From NCBI GenBank assembly GCA_035264765.1, contig DATFPQ010000161.1:1-22872 (forward strand): 22,872 bases of DNA. Reading direction: 5' to 3'. The position numbers and the translations under genes are program-made. Below the pieces are notes generated by a model. The model made no database searches, was not told the origin of the DNA, and worked only from the letters and a program-made list of their open reading frames with translations. Position 1 is the first letter of the stretch. Each line of letters starts with the position of its first letter. Positions 1 to 6,845 of this stretch are shown here, one piece after another. The DNA is from DATFPQ01 sp035264765. GTDB lineage: Bacteria > Actinomycetota > Actinomycetes > Actinomycetales > Angustibacteraceae.

Positions 1-1
1 A

Positions 2-988
2 AAGCCCGTGGTCCTGGCCGCCAACAAGGTCGACGGCCCCAGCGGCGAGGCGGACGCGGCGATGCTGTGGTCGCTCGGCCTCGGCGAGCCGCACCCGGTC
101 TCCGCGATGCACGGCCGGGGGAGCGGCGACCTGCTGGACGAGGTCCTCGCCGTGCTGCCCGAGGTCTCCAAGGTCGGCGGCGAGTACGAGCCGGGTGGAC
201 CCCGCCGGGTCGCGCTCGTGGGCCGGCCGAACGTCGGCAAGTCGAGCCTGCTGAACAAGGCCGTGGGCAGCGAGCGGGTCGTGGTCGACGAGGTCGCCGG
301 CACGACCCGCGACCCGGTCGCCGAGCTGGTCCAGCTCGGCGGGCGCACCTGGCGGTTCGTCGACACCGCCGGGATCCGGCGCCGGGTGCACCAGACCCGC
401 GGCGCGGACTTCTACGCCTCGCTGCGCACCCAGACCGCTCTGGAGAAGGCCGAGGTCGCCGTCGTCCTGATCGACGCCGGGACGCCGATCAGCGAGCAGG
501 ACGTCCGGGTGGTCCAGCAGGTGATCGACGCGGGCCGCGCGCTCGTCATCGCCTACAACAAGTGGGACACCATCGACGAGGAGCGCCGCTACTACCTCGA
601 GCGGGAGATCGAGACCGAGCTCGTGCAGGTCCAGTGGGCGCCCCGGGTCAACATCTCGGCGCGTACCGGCCGGCACCTCGACCGGCTGGTGCCCGCGCTG
701 GACCGCGCGCTGGAGTCCTGGGAGACCCGGATCCCCACCGGCCGGCTGAACGCGGTACTCGGCGAGCTGGTGGCCGCGCACCCGCACCCGGTCCGCGGCG
801 GCAAGCAGCCCCGAATCCTGTTCGCCACGCAGGCGTCCACGAAGCCCCCGCGGTTCGTGCTGTTCGCCAGCGGGTTCCTGGAGGCCGGCTACCGGCGCTT
901 CGTGGAGCGTCGGCTGCGCGAGACGTTCGGCTTCGAGGGGACGCCGATCGAGGTCAGCGTCCGGGTCCGCGAGAAGCGCCGCCGCTGA
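2..988 (+). CDS. der: GTPase Der (EngA), 3' part, open at the left edge
   Basis: Der is a tandem GTPase needed for assembly of the large ribosomal subunit in the cytoplasm. The reading frame is already open at base 2, and an NKVDG motif at the very left edge is the G4 box of the first G domain, so the N-terminal part lies outside the window. The second G domain is complete: P-loop GRPNVGKSS (about residue 75 of the visible part), a TTRDP switch I threonine, DTAG (G3), and NKWD (G4) with a following SA-type G5. The C-terminal KH-like domain follows and ends in a basic EKRRR tail, as usual for the family. The methionine-like GTG at base 8 is internal and not a start. The gene faces a convergent tRNA, with two dyads between them. 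Identification is very secure. Confidence 0.96.
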   Translation, partial: KPVVLAANKVDGPSGEADAAMLWSLGLGEPHPVSAMHGRGSGDLLDEVLAVLPEVSKVGGEYEPGGPRRVALVGRPNVGKSSLLNKAVGSERVVVDEVAGTTRDPVAELVQLGGRTWRFVDTAGIRRRVHQTRGADFYASLRTQTALEKAEVAVVLIDAGTPISEQDVRVVQQVIDAGRALVIAYNKWDTIDEERRYYLEREIETELVQVQWAPRVNISARTGRHLDRLVPALDRALESWETRIPTGRLNAVLGELVAAHPHPVRGGKQPRILFATQASTKPPRFVLFASGFLEAGYRRFVERRLRETFGFEGTPIEVSVRVREKRRR

Positions 989-1045
989 CGCCCGCGTTGC
1001 CCCGGCGCTACGCCGTCGGTCATCCCCTTACTCACCGGCGGCGCC

Positions 1046-1121
1046 GTTGCTCCTGAGCAGCGCCATCGACGCGCCCGCCGAAGGCCCGAGACGGCGCCCC
1101 TCGAGAGCAACAGCGTTGCTC
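1046..1121. repeat. GGAGCAAC-type inverted repeats downstream of der
   Basis: This convergent gap carries GTTGCTCC at 1046-1053, GAGCAAC at 1105-1111 and GTTGCTC at 1115-1121. The last two form a 7-bp dyad with a 3-nt spacer. The first copy could pair with the second over a longer distance. The same octamer recurs downstream of gcvP at 10734-10807 and at 14568-14575. Its position at the end of der suggests a transcription terminator or a small repeat element. There is no clear U-run, so the terminator role is inferred. Confidence 0.5.
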
Positions 1122-1151
1122 GGGAGTACGCGGGGGCGGGTGACAACAGAC

Positions 1152-1186
1152 GACGGCGGCCGCACCCGATGGATGCGGCCGCCGTC
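1152..1186 (-). terminator. 13-bp hairpin downstream of tRNA-Pro
   Basis: Arms 1152-1164 and 1174-1186 are perfect 13-bp reverse complements around a 9-nt loop. On the minus strand the hairpin starts about 11 nt after the tRNA 3' end, which is where a terminator for the tRNA transcript would sit. The minus-strand flank GTCTGTTGTC is only mildly T-rich, as is common for actinobacterial terminators. It could also stop read-through from der. Confidence 0.75.
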
Positions 1187-1196
1187 TCGTGTCCCG

Positions 1197-1270
<74 letters not shown>

Positions 1271-1352
1271 GAACGCCCGCTCGCGCGGACCCATAAAGCC
1301 TAGCGCACTGGCGCCAGCGTGACCGCGAGACGCTGGCGGACCGCCGACCGCA

Positions 1353-1358
1353 TACGCT
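1353..1358 (+). promoter_or_regulatory. -10-like box TACGCT just before the pgsA-like start
   Basis: TACGCT fits the actinobacterial TANNNT -10 pattern and ends 7 nt before the GTG at 1366. Transcription would therefore begin at or next to the start codon and give a leaderless mRNA. The AGGGA next to the start is only 2 nt away, too close for a normal Shine-Dalgarno site, which agrees with this reading. No clear -35 is visible. Confidence 0.4.
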
Positions 1359-1365
1359 CAGGGAC

Positions 1366-2085
1366 GTGAGCGAGCAGGACGGCGGACCGGCGGGCAGCGC
1401 CGTGGGCACCGCACCGGGCGCCACAGGAGGCGGCACAGCAGGCGGCACCGGAAGGGGCACCGGAAGCGGCAGAGGAGGCGGCACGGGAGGCGGCACGGCG
1501 TCCGGCCGGGTGCTGACGGTTCCGAACGCCCTCTCCGCGCTGCGGCTCGTGGGCGTCCCGGTGTTCCTGTGGCTGCTGGTGAACGGCCACGACGGGTGGG
1601 CGCTGCTGGTCCTGATGGCGTCCGGCGTCACGGACTACCTCGACGGCAAGATCGCCCGGCGGTACGGCCTGGAGTCGCGCGTCGGTCAGCTGCTCGACCC
1701 CATCGCGGACCGGCTGTACGTCCTGACCACCCTGCTGGCCCTGGCCTGGCGCGGCGCGATCCCGTGGTGGCTGGTCGCCGTCCTGCTGGGCCGCGAGCTC
1801 TTCATGGGTCTGGTGCTAGCGGCCCTGCGGCCCTATGGCTACACGGACCTGCCGGTGCACTTCGTCGGCAAGGCGGCCACCTTCAACCTGCTCTGCGCGT
1901 TCCCGCTGCTGCTGCTCGCCGACGGCGAGGGAACGGTGGCCGCGGTGGTCCGGCCGGTCGGCTGGGGCTTCGTGTGGTGGGGCACCGCCCTGTACTGGGT
2001 CGCCGCCGCGCTCTACGCCTGGCAGGCGCTCGGGCTGGTGCGGGGGGTGCGCGCGGAACGCTCCCGGGCGGTGCAGTCGCCGTGA
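1366..2085 (+). CDS. CDP-alcohol phosphatidyltransferase (PgsA2-like)
   Basis: This integral membrane enzyme family transfers a phosphatidyl group from CDP-diacylglycerol to an alcohol such as glycerol-3-phosphate, in phospholipid synthesis. The family signature D-x2-DG-x2-AR-x8-G-x3-D-x3-D is present around residues 88-110 as DYLDGKIAR...GQLLDPIADR. About five hydrophobic segments follow. The order of neighbours equals that of mycobacterial pgsA2 (Rv1822), so I prefer that orthologue group to the main PgsA1. The acceptor alcohol cannot be read from sequence. The first 45 residues are an unusual Gly/Thr-rich low-complexity stretch encoded by GGC-AC repeats, absent from typical members and presumably disordered. 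The GTG start at 1366 was chosen because it lies just after a -10-like box. A shorter start near residue 46 is possible. The stop overlaps the next gene (GTGA). Confidence 0.88.
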   Translation: MSEQDGGPAGSAVGTAPGATGGGTAGGTGRGTGSGRGGGTGGGTASGRVLTVPNALSALRLVGVPVFLWLLVNGHDGWALLVLMASGVTDYLDGKIARRYGLESRVGQLLDPIADRLYVLTTLLALAWRGAIPWWLVAVLLGRELFMGLVLAALRPYGYTDLPVHFVGKAATFNLLCAFPLLLLADGEGTVAAVVRPVGWGFVWWGTALYWVAAALYAWQALGLVRGVRAERSRAVQSP

Positions 2086-3074
2086 CGGCTCCGCAGGGGA
2101 CCGGTCGCCGGCCGGACGAGTCGATGACCCTGCTCACCGAGGTCATGATGCGGCCGCTCGACCCGGGGTACGAGGCGGCCGCGCGGCGGCGCGCCGAGCG
2201 TGCGGCCCAGGTGGGCGGACCCGACCCGGGCGCTGAGCCCGCGCCGCACGCCCGCGGCGCCCTCGTCGTCGGGGTGCTGCTGGTGGTGGGTGTTCTGCTC
2301 GCCGCGGCCTTCTTGCAGGCCCGGGGCACCCGGCCGGCCGGAGTGAGCGAGCGGGACGCGCTCGTCCAGCGGATCCAGCGCACGGGCGCCGACGCGGACC
2401 GGTTGCAGCGGGCCAACGCGGCGACCCGGGTCGCGCTGGAGGCCCAGCGCGGCCGGAGCCTGCAGGCGCAGTCGCAGGGACAGCTGGCCGAGCAGGTGGC
2501 GCGGCTCGGCCTGGTCACCGGGGCCGTGGCCGCGACCGGCCCGGGACTGGAGGTCACTGTCGATGACGCCGCGTCGGTGGGTGCAGCCGGGGACGGCAGC
2601 GACCCGCGCGGCGACGACGGCACGCAGGACGGCCGGGTGCTCGACCAGGATCTGCAGCTCGTCGTGAACGGCCTGTGGGCCGCCGGTGCGGAGGCGGTCT
2701 CGATCAACGGGCAGCGGCTGACCGCGTTATCCGCCATCCGCTCCGCCGGTGAGGCCGTGCTCGTCGACTACCGGCCGCTGGCGCCGCCGTACCGGATCCT
2801 CACGCTCGGCGACCCGGCCGAGCTGCGCTCCAGGTTCACCACGGGTCCCGGCGGCCGCGAGCTGCGCAACCTCCAGGCCAACTATGGCGTCCGGGCGAAG
2901 CTGGCGACCGCCGACCGGCTGACCGTGCCGGCGAGCTCGGGGTTGGTGACCCGGCGGGCGGCGCCGGTCGGCTCGGTACTCGGCTCGTTACCGGGAGCCG
3001 GCCGCAGCACCTCCCCGGACGCTGGCAGGTCCGTGGGCACCGACGTCCCAGAGAGCACCCAGGAGACCCCGTGA
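2082..3074 (+). CDS. DUF881 family membrane-anchored protein (first copy)
   Basis: This is a DUF881 protein of 330 residues, corresponding in position to Rv1823. A cytoplasmic N-terminus of about 60 residues is followed by one transmembrane helix (GALVVGVLLVVGVLLAAAFLQA), a coiled-coil-like stretch rich in Arg, Gln and Ala (SERDALVQRIQ...LEAQRGRSLQAQ), and the conserved extracytoplasmic domain. That domain has GPGLEVTVDDA, then LQLVVNGLWAAGAEAVSINGQRLTALSAIR, and YRILTLGDPAELRSRF. An acidic, Gly-rich insertion (GAAGDGSDPRGDDGTQDG) interrupts it. The C-terminus is a Ser/Pro/Gly-rich tail. The GTG at 2082 overlaps the upstream stop by GTGA, implying translational coupling; ATG at 2124 is a weaker alternative. 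Members flank the small basic protein in many Gram-positive genomes. Their biochemical role is not established, although a link with cell envelope or division is often supposed. Confidence 0.88.
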   Translation: MTAPQGTGRRPDESMTLLTEVMMRPLDPGYEAAARRRAERAAQVGGPDPGAEPAPHARGALVVGVLLVVGVLLAAAFLQARGTRPAGVSERDALVQRIQRTGADADRLQRANAATRVALEAQRGRSLQAQSQGQLAEQVARLGLVTGAVAATGPGLEVTVDDAASVGAAGDGSDPRGDDGTQDGRVLDQDLQLVVNGLWAAGAEAVSINGQRLTALSAIRSAGEAVLVDYRPLAPPYRILTLGDPAELRSRFTTGPGGRELRNLQANYGVRAKLATADRLTVPASSGLVTRRAAPVGSVLGSLPGAGRSTSPDAGRSVGTDVPESTQETP

Positions 3075-3087
3075 CGGAGGAGACCAC

Positions 3088-3420
3088 GTGATCCCGGCCC
3101 TCGGCCTGGTGGCCGGCATCCTGGCAGGCCTGCTGCTGCAGCCCACCGTGCCGGTCTGGGCCCAGCCCTACCTGCCCATCGCCGTGGTCGCCGCCCTGGA
3201 CGCCGTGTTCGGCGCCCTGCGCGCACTGCTCGACGGCATCTTCGACGACAAGGTCTTCGTCGTGTCGTTCCTGTCGAACGTGTTCGTCGCGGCGTTCATC
3301 GTCTACCTCGGCGACCAGCTCGGCGTGGGCTCGCAGCTGTCGACCGGCGTCGTGGTCGTCCTGGGCATCCGGATCTTCTCCAACGTGGCCGCGATCCGCC
3401 GACACCTCTTCCACGCATGA
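3088..3420 (+). CDS. sbp: Small basic protein Sbp (DUF1290), polytopic membrane protein
   Basis: This 110-residue protein has about three membrane segments: IPALGLVAGILAGLLL, PYLPIAVVAALDAVFGAL, and VFVVSFLSNVFVAAFIVYLGDQLGVGSQLSTGVVVVLGIRIFSNVAAIRR (a long hydrophobic region). The motif LDAVFGALRALLDGIFDDKVFVVSFLSN is characteristic of the DUF1290/Sbp family. A strong Shine-Dalgarno site GGAGGAG at 3076-3082 sets the GTG start at 3088. The stop overlaps the next ATG (ATGA). It lies between two DUF881 genes, the same arrangement as Rv1823-Rv1825, which suggests that the three products form one membrane assembly. The molecular function is unknown. Confidence 0.93.
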   Translation: MIPALGLVAGILAGLLLQPTVPVWAQPYLPIAVVAALDAVFGALRALLDGIFDDKVFVVSFLSNVFVAAFIVYLGDQLGVGSQLSTGVVVVLGIRIFSNVAAIRRHLFHA

Positions 3421-4196
3421 CTGAGCACTCGGCCGGGACGTCCGACCGCCCCGAGACCACAGCCCAGCGAACGGTCTGGCAGCGGCTCGCCGAGGCCGCC
3501 CGGCCGCGCCGCACCAGGGCCCAGCTGCTGGGTGCCGTGCTCGTGGGCGCACTCGGCTTCGCGCTGGTCGCGCAGCTGCGGCAGACCGAGGAGCAGGGGC
3601 TGTCGGCGCTGCGGCAGAGCGACCTGGTGCGGATTCTGGACGACGTGGGCGACCGCCGCGACCGGTTGGCCGCCGAGGCCAGCGACCTGGACAACCAGCG
3701 CCGCGAGCTGGCCTCCGGGTCCACCGGGTCACAGGCCGCGCTCGAGGCGGCGCGCGCCCGGCTGGCCGAGCTGTCGGTGCTGGCCGGCACCGTGCCGGCG
3801 GAGGGCACCGGCGTCCAGGTGCACATCACCGACCCAAGTGGTCTGGTGAACGCGGCGCGCATCCTCGACCTGGTGCAGGAGCTGCGGGACGCCGGCGCCG
3901 AGGCGATCCAGGTCGGCACCGCCCGGGTGGTCGCGTCGAGCGCGTTCACCGACGCACCGGGCGGCGGTGTGGCCGTCGACGGGGCCCGCGTGCGCGCGCC
4001 GTACACCGTGCTCGCCATCGGCGACAGCCAGACGATGGCGACCGCTCTGGAGATTCCCGGCGGCGTGATCGCCAGCCTGCCCGAGGGTTCGCGGGGCAGC
4101 GTCGCGTCCAAGGACGATGTCAAGATCACTGCCTTGCACGCCGTTCGCGCGCCTCGTTACGCTCGCCCGGCCGCGACGGCGACGCCCTCGCGGTGA
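3417..4196 (+). CDS. DUF881 family membrane-anchored protein (second copy)
   Basis: This second DUF881 paralogue has 259 residues (compare Rv1825). A cytoplasmic N-terminus of about 40 residues precedes a transmembrane helix (AQLLGAVLVGALGFALVAQL), then a coiled-coil-like part (EEQGLSALRQSDLVRILDDVGDRRDRLAAEASDL) and the conserved domain with GTGVQVHITDPSGLVNAARILDLVQELRDAGAEAIQVGTARVVASSAF and YTVLAIGDSQTMATALEIPGGV. The domain is more compact than in the first copy and lacks its acidic insertion. The ATG overlaps the Sbp stop (ATGA), so expression is probably coupled. gcvH starts 32 nt after the stop, so transcription may continue into it. Confidence 0.9.
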   Translation: MTEHSAGTSDRPETTAQRTVWQRLAEAARPRRTRAQLLGAVLVGALGFALVAQLRQTEEQGLSALRQSDLVRILDDVGDRRDRLAAEASDLDNQRRELASGSTGSQAALEAARARLAELSVLAGTVPAEGTGVQVHITDPSGLVNAARILDLVQELRDAGAEAIQVGTARVVASSAFTDAPGGGVAVDGARVRAPYTVLAIGDSQTMATALEIPGGVIASLPEGSRGSVASKDDVKITALHAVRAPRYARPAATATPSR

Positions 4197-4228
4197 CCCC
4201 CGATGCCCCTCACCTCGAAGGACCTGCC

Positions 4229-4618
4229 ATGAGCGCGCACGAGACCCCCGACGACCTGCGCTACACGGCCGAGCACGAGTGGGTGCGCACGCTCGACGGT
4301 GGCGTCGTCCGGGTGGGGATCACCGCCTACGCGCAGGACGCGCTCGGTGACGTCGTCTTCGTCACCCTGCCGGAGGAGGGGACCCCCGTCGCCCCTGGCC
4401 TGGCCTGCGGCGAGGTCGAGTCAACCAAGAGCGTCAGCGACATCTTCGCGCCGGTGACCGGAACCGTGACCGCCCGCAACGCGGCGCTGGACGCCAACCC
4501 CGAGCTGGTCAACTCCTCGCCGTACGACGAGGGTTGGATGTTCGAGGTGCGCCCGGACGACCCCGCCTCGGTGAACTCGCTGCTCGACGCCGCGGCCTAC
4601 CGGGAGCTGCTCGGCTGA
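4229..4618 (+). CDS. gcvH: Glycine cleavage system H protein
   Basis: GcvH carries the lipoyl arm that shuttles the aminomethyl group between the P, T and L proteins of the glycine cleavage system in the cytoplasm. The protein has 129 residues, normal for the family. The N-terminal signature LRYTAEHEWVR is followed by GITAYAQDALGDVVFVTLPEEGT. The lipoylation motif ESTKSVSD has the acceptor lysine near residue 67. The C-terminal NSSPYDEGWMFEVRPDD is typical. The ATG at 4229 with an AAGGA site 7 nt upstream is preferred over the in-frame GTG at 4193, which overlaps the previous stop but would add 12 residues unlike the family. Its partner gcvP is about 3.1 kb downstream, after four regulatory or nuclease genes. 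gcvT and the L protein are not in the window. Confidence 0.96.
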   Translation: MSAHETPDDLRYTAEHEWVRTLDGGVVRVGITAYAQDALGDVVFVTLPEEGTPVAPGLACGEVESTKSVSDIFAPVTGTVTARNAALDANPELVNSSPYDEGWMFEVRPDDPASVNSLLDAAAYRELLG

Positions 4619-4660
4619 CGCCCCTGTGGACTCAGCCTTCGGTGCAGGGTTCGGCTGTGG

Positions 4661-4675
4661 CAGGCTAGGAGCCTG
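4661..4675. repeat. 15-nt dyad between gcvH and the FHA gene
   Basis: CAGGCT and AGCCTG flank a 3-nt centre (AGG). It lies 43 nt after the gcvH stop and 49 nt before the FHA start. It could be a weak terminator stem or an operator for the downstream gene. No T-run follows, and no strong promoter hexamers are visible beside it. Confidence 0.3.
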
Positions 4676-4723
4676 AACACCAGGGGAGCGTCGGCCACGA
4701 GCCGGCAGGACAGGAGCGCGACG

Positions 4724-5218
4724 ATGGGCGAGGGGCCGGAGGAGGTCCGCGGTACGCCGGAGACGCCGGGAGGTGAGCCGCCGGCCGCCACCACCATGCG
4801 GCTGTCGGCCATCCGGGTGAACGAGGGGGCTGACCCGTTCGCCGAGCGGGGCACGCCCGTCGTCGACGCCGGCACGCTCGCCTCGCTGCGACCCGGCACG
4901 GCCCTGCTGCGGGTCGACCACGGTCCGAACGCGGGCTCGCGGTTCCTGCTGGACGGCGACCTGACCACCGTGGGACGTCACCCGTCCAGCGACATCTTCC
5001 TGGACGACGTCACCGTGTCGCGCAAGCACGCCGAGTTCGTCCGCGAGGAGGGCGCCTTCTCCGTGCGGGACGTGGGCAGCCTGAACGGGACGTACGTCAA
5101 CCGACAGCGCATCGACGCCAGCCCGGTCGTCACCGGCGACGAGGTCCAGATCGGCAAGTTCCGGCTGGTCGTCCACGTCGGCGGGTCGGGGGCGCGCGCG
5201 CAGGGTCCCACCGAGTGA
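4724..5218 (+). CDS. garA: FHA-domain signalling protein, GarA/OdhI type
   Basis: GarA and OdhI bind and inhibit 2-oxoglutarate dehydrogenase and, in mycobacteria, regulate glutamate metabolism; phosphorylation of an N-terminal threonine by PknB or PknG closes the protein. The protein here has 164 residues. The FHA domain spans about residues 60-145 and has the key residues GRHPSSDIFLDD, SRKHAEF and GSLNGTYVN (Arg, Ser, His, Asn). The stretch from GPNAGSRFLLD to EVQIGKFRLV is close to GarA as I remember it. The N-terminal phospho-site is present as AATTMRL (Thr23-Thr24), but the glutamate of the canonical ETTSVFR is missing. An AGGAG site precedes the ATG at 4724. The gene order gcvH-garA-ftsR supports the assignment. 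Confidence 0.9.
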   Translation: MGEGPEEVRGTPETPGGEPPAATTMRLSAIRVNEGADPFAERGTPVVDAGTLASLRPGTALLRVDHGPNAGSRFLLDGDLTTVGRHPSSDIFLDDVTVSRKHAEFVREEGAFSVRDVGSLNGTYVNRQRIDASPVVTGDEVQIGKFRLVVHVGGSGARAQGPTE

Positions 5219-5267
5219 ACGCCCCGCGACGTCGCTTCATGCAGTCCCGACGCCGCGAGGACCGCGC

Positions 5268-5999
5268 GTGAGTCCGGCGGTCTCGCGCCGCCACGAGTCC
5301 ATGAGCATCGGCGAGGTCCTCGCCCTGCTCACCCCGGACTTCCCGGACGTCAGCATCTCCAAGATCCGGCTCTGGGAGACCGAGGGCCTGGTCGAGCCCG
5401 CGCGGACCGCGTCCGGGTACCGCAAGTTCACCCACGCCGACGTCGAGCGGCTGCGCTACGCCATGACCCTGCAGCGCGACCGGTACTGGCCGCTACGCCG
5501 GATCCGTGAGCACCTGGACGCCGTGGCCCGAGGTGCGGAGGAGCCCGTGACCGGCGCCGTCGGGCCCCGTCCGGCTCTCGCCTCGGCCGGCAACGGCGTC
5601 GTCGACGGCCTGCTGCGCGCCGGACCCGGCATGCGGCTGTCCGCGGACGAGCTGTGCGCACGGACCGGGCTGGACGCCGCCGCGCTGACCGAGCTGGTCG
5701 GCTATGGGCTGCTCCAGCCGAGCAGCACCGGCTGGTACGACGAGGTGTCGCTGGCCATCGCCACGGCCGCCGCCGAGCTGGCGGCGTTCGGGATCGGGCC
5801 GCGGCACCTCCGGCCGTTCCGTACCGCGGCCGACCGCGAGGTCGGGCTGGTCGAGCAGGTGGTCAGCCAGATGCGCGGCGGCCGTGACGGCGGCTCGCGG
5901 GCGCGGGCCGACGAGGCCGCCCGCGAGATCACCGCGGTGGCGCTGCGGCTGCATGCTGCCCTGGTCCGCGCCGGGCTCGTGCGCGCGGGCCTGGCCTGA
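5268..5999 (+). CDS. ftsR: MerR-family regulator FtsR (Rv1828-like)
   Basis: The N-terminal MerR winged-helix DNA-binding domain covers about residues 11-85 (SIGEVLALLTPDFPDVSISKIRLWETEGLVEP...GYRKFTHADVERLRYAMTLQRDRYWPLRRIREHL). The C-terminal part, about residues 110-240, is helical, as in FtsR of Corynebacterium, which activates ftsZ. No cysteine cluster for metal sensing is seen. The length (243 residues) and its place after garA match Rv1828. GTG at 5268 is preceded by GAGGA; an internal ATG at 5301 (MSIGEV) would remove 11 poorly conserved residues and remains possible. The 3' end overlaps an imperfect repeat (5978-6089). Confidence 0.87.
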   Translation: MSPAVSRRHESMSIGEVLALLTPDFPDVSISKIRLWETEGLVEPARTASGYRKFTHADVERLRYAMTLQRDRYWPLRRIREHLDAVARGAEEPVTGAVGPRPALASAGNGVVDGLLRAGPGMRLSADELCARTGLDAAALTELVGYGLLQPSSTGWYDEVSLAIATAAAELAAFGIGPRHLRPFRTAADREVGLVEQVVSQMRGGRDGGSRARADEAAREITAVALRLHAALVRAGLVRAGLA

Positions 6000-6089
6000 C
6001 GCGCGGTCGCCCCATGGGTGCGCGTCGGCCGCCGGCCTGGCCTGAGGGCGCTCCCGTGATCGGTGCGCGTCAGCCGCGGGCCTGGCCCC
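5978..6089. repeat. Three imperfect ~45-nt direct repeats at the ftsR 3' end
   Basis: Copies begin near 5978, 6017 and 6062. Each has a GTGCGCG core followed by GGCCTGGCC. The 12-mer GGCCTGGCCTGA, which contains the ftsR stop codon, occurs at 5988-5999 and again at 6034-6045. The third copy diverges at its end (GGCCTGGCCCC). The repeats fill the gap between ftsR and the nuclease start and probably arose by local duplication of the ftsR tail. Confidence 0.6.
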
Positions 6090-6100
6090 GCCCCCGGGAG

Positions 6101-6106
6101 TACGGT
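6101..6106 (+). promoter_or_regulatory. -10-like box TACGGT just before the nuclease start
   Basis: TACGGT ends 6 nt before the GTG at 6113. No Shine-Dalgarno site lies between, so a leaderless transcript starting at or near the GTG is plausible. No recognisable -35 hexamer is present 17 nt upstream. Confidence 0.4.
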
Positions 6107-6112
6107 GGTCAG

Positions 6113-6634
6113 GTGCGCGAGCTCGAGGTCGTCGGTGTCCGGGTGGAACTCCCCAACAACCAGCCCATCGTGCTGCTGCGCGAGGCGGGGGGTGAGCGCT
6201 ACCTGCCGATCTGGATCGGCGCCGCCGAGGCCACCGCGATCGCATACGCGCAGCAGGGGGTCGTCCCGCCGCGTCCGCTCACGCACGACCTGTTCAAGGA
6301 CGTGCTCGAGGCGTTGCACCGCCGCCTGGAGGAGGTGCGGATCGTCGCCGTCCGGGAGGGCATCTTCTTCGCCTCGCTGGTCTTCGACGGCGGCGTCGAG
6401 GTGAGCTCGCGCTCCTCCGACGCCATCGCCCTGGCCCTGCGGACCGGCACCCGGATCGTCGGCAGCGATGAGGTGCTGGACGCCGAGGGTGTCGCGGTGC
6501 CCGACGAGCAGGAGGACGAGGTGGAGAAGTTCCGCGAGTTCCTCGACCAGATCTCGGCCGAGGACTTCGACTCGCCCTCCGACCCCGACCGGCCGGCCGG
6601 ACCCGAGGAGCCGGGAGGCCGGCCCGGCACCTGA
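6113..6634 (+). CDS. Bifunctional nuclease family protein (DUF151, Rv1829-like)
   Basis: The DUF151/BFN domain covers about residues 1-135. Family signatures are VVGVRVELPNNQPIVLLREAGGERYLPIWIGAAEATAIA, then PPRPLTHDLFKDVLEAL, and SSRSSDAIALALRTGTRIV. The tail is acidic (DEQEDEVEKFREFLDQISAEDFDS), as in mycobacterial members, and ends in a Pro/Gly-rich extension. Plant homologues have RNase and DNase activity; the bacterial role is not established. GTG at 6113 gives VRELEVVGVRV, which lines up with the start of known members. The longer in-frame stretch from 6014 reads through the direct repeats and is unlikely to be translated. Length is 173 residues. Confidence 0.9.
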   Translation: MRELEVVGVRVELPNNQPIVLLREAGGERYLPIWIGAAEATAIAYAQQGVVPPRPLTHDLFKDVLEALHRRLEEVRIVAVREGIFFASLVFDGGVEVSSRSSDAIALALRTGTRIVGSDEVLDAEGVAVPDEQEDEVEKFREFLDQISAEDFDSPSDPDRPAGPEEPGGRPGT

Positions 6635-6718
6635 GCGAGGACAAACCCGCTACCTTAGGTTGAGGGTTGGGCGGCGCGTCCCGGGCGACACGCCGAGGGC
6701 TCCAACCTCCACCTGTCG

Positions 6719-6747
6719 TTGACGGCAGGGGAGGGGGGCCCTACCGT
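6719..6747 (+). promoter_or_regulatory. Promoter for the second MerR gene (TTGACG, 17 nt, TACCGT)
   Basis: TTGACG at 6719-6724 and TACCGT at 6742-6747 are separated by exactly 17 nt, a good vegetative sigma pattern. Initiation near 6754 would give a leader of about 90 nt before the GTG at 6846. Further upstream, TACCTT at 6651-6656 is another -10-like box without a good -35. Confidence 0.65.
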
Positions 6748-6845
6748 CAGGAGTCAAACGCCTCGCATGTAGTTCCACCCGTGCAAGCCGGACCTCCGGC
6801 CCGCACGGAACCTTCGACACCGAGGCACCGGAGCAGGAGGACGTC

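Noticed and set aside
2082..2123. Start of the first DUF881 protein at ATG 2124 instead of GTG 2082
   Set aside because: The GTGA overlap with the upstream stop favours 2082, although the later ATG cannot be fully excluded.
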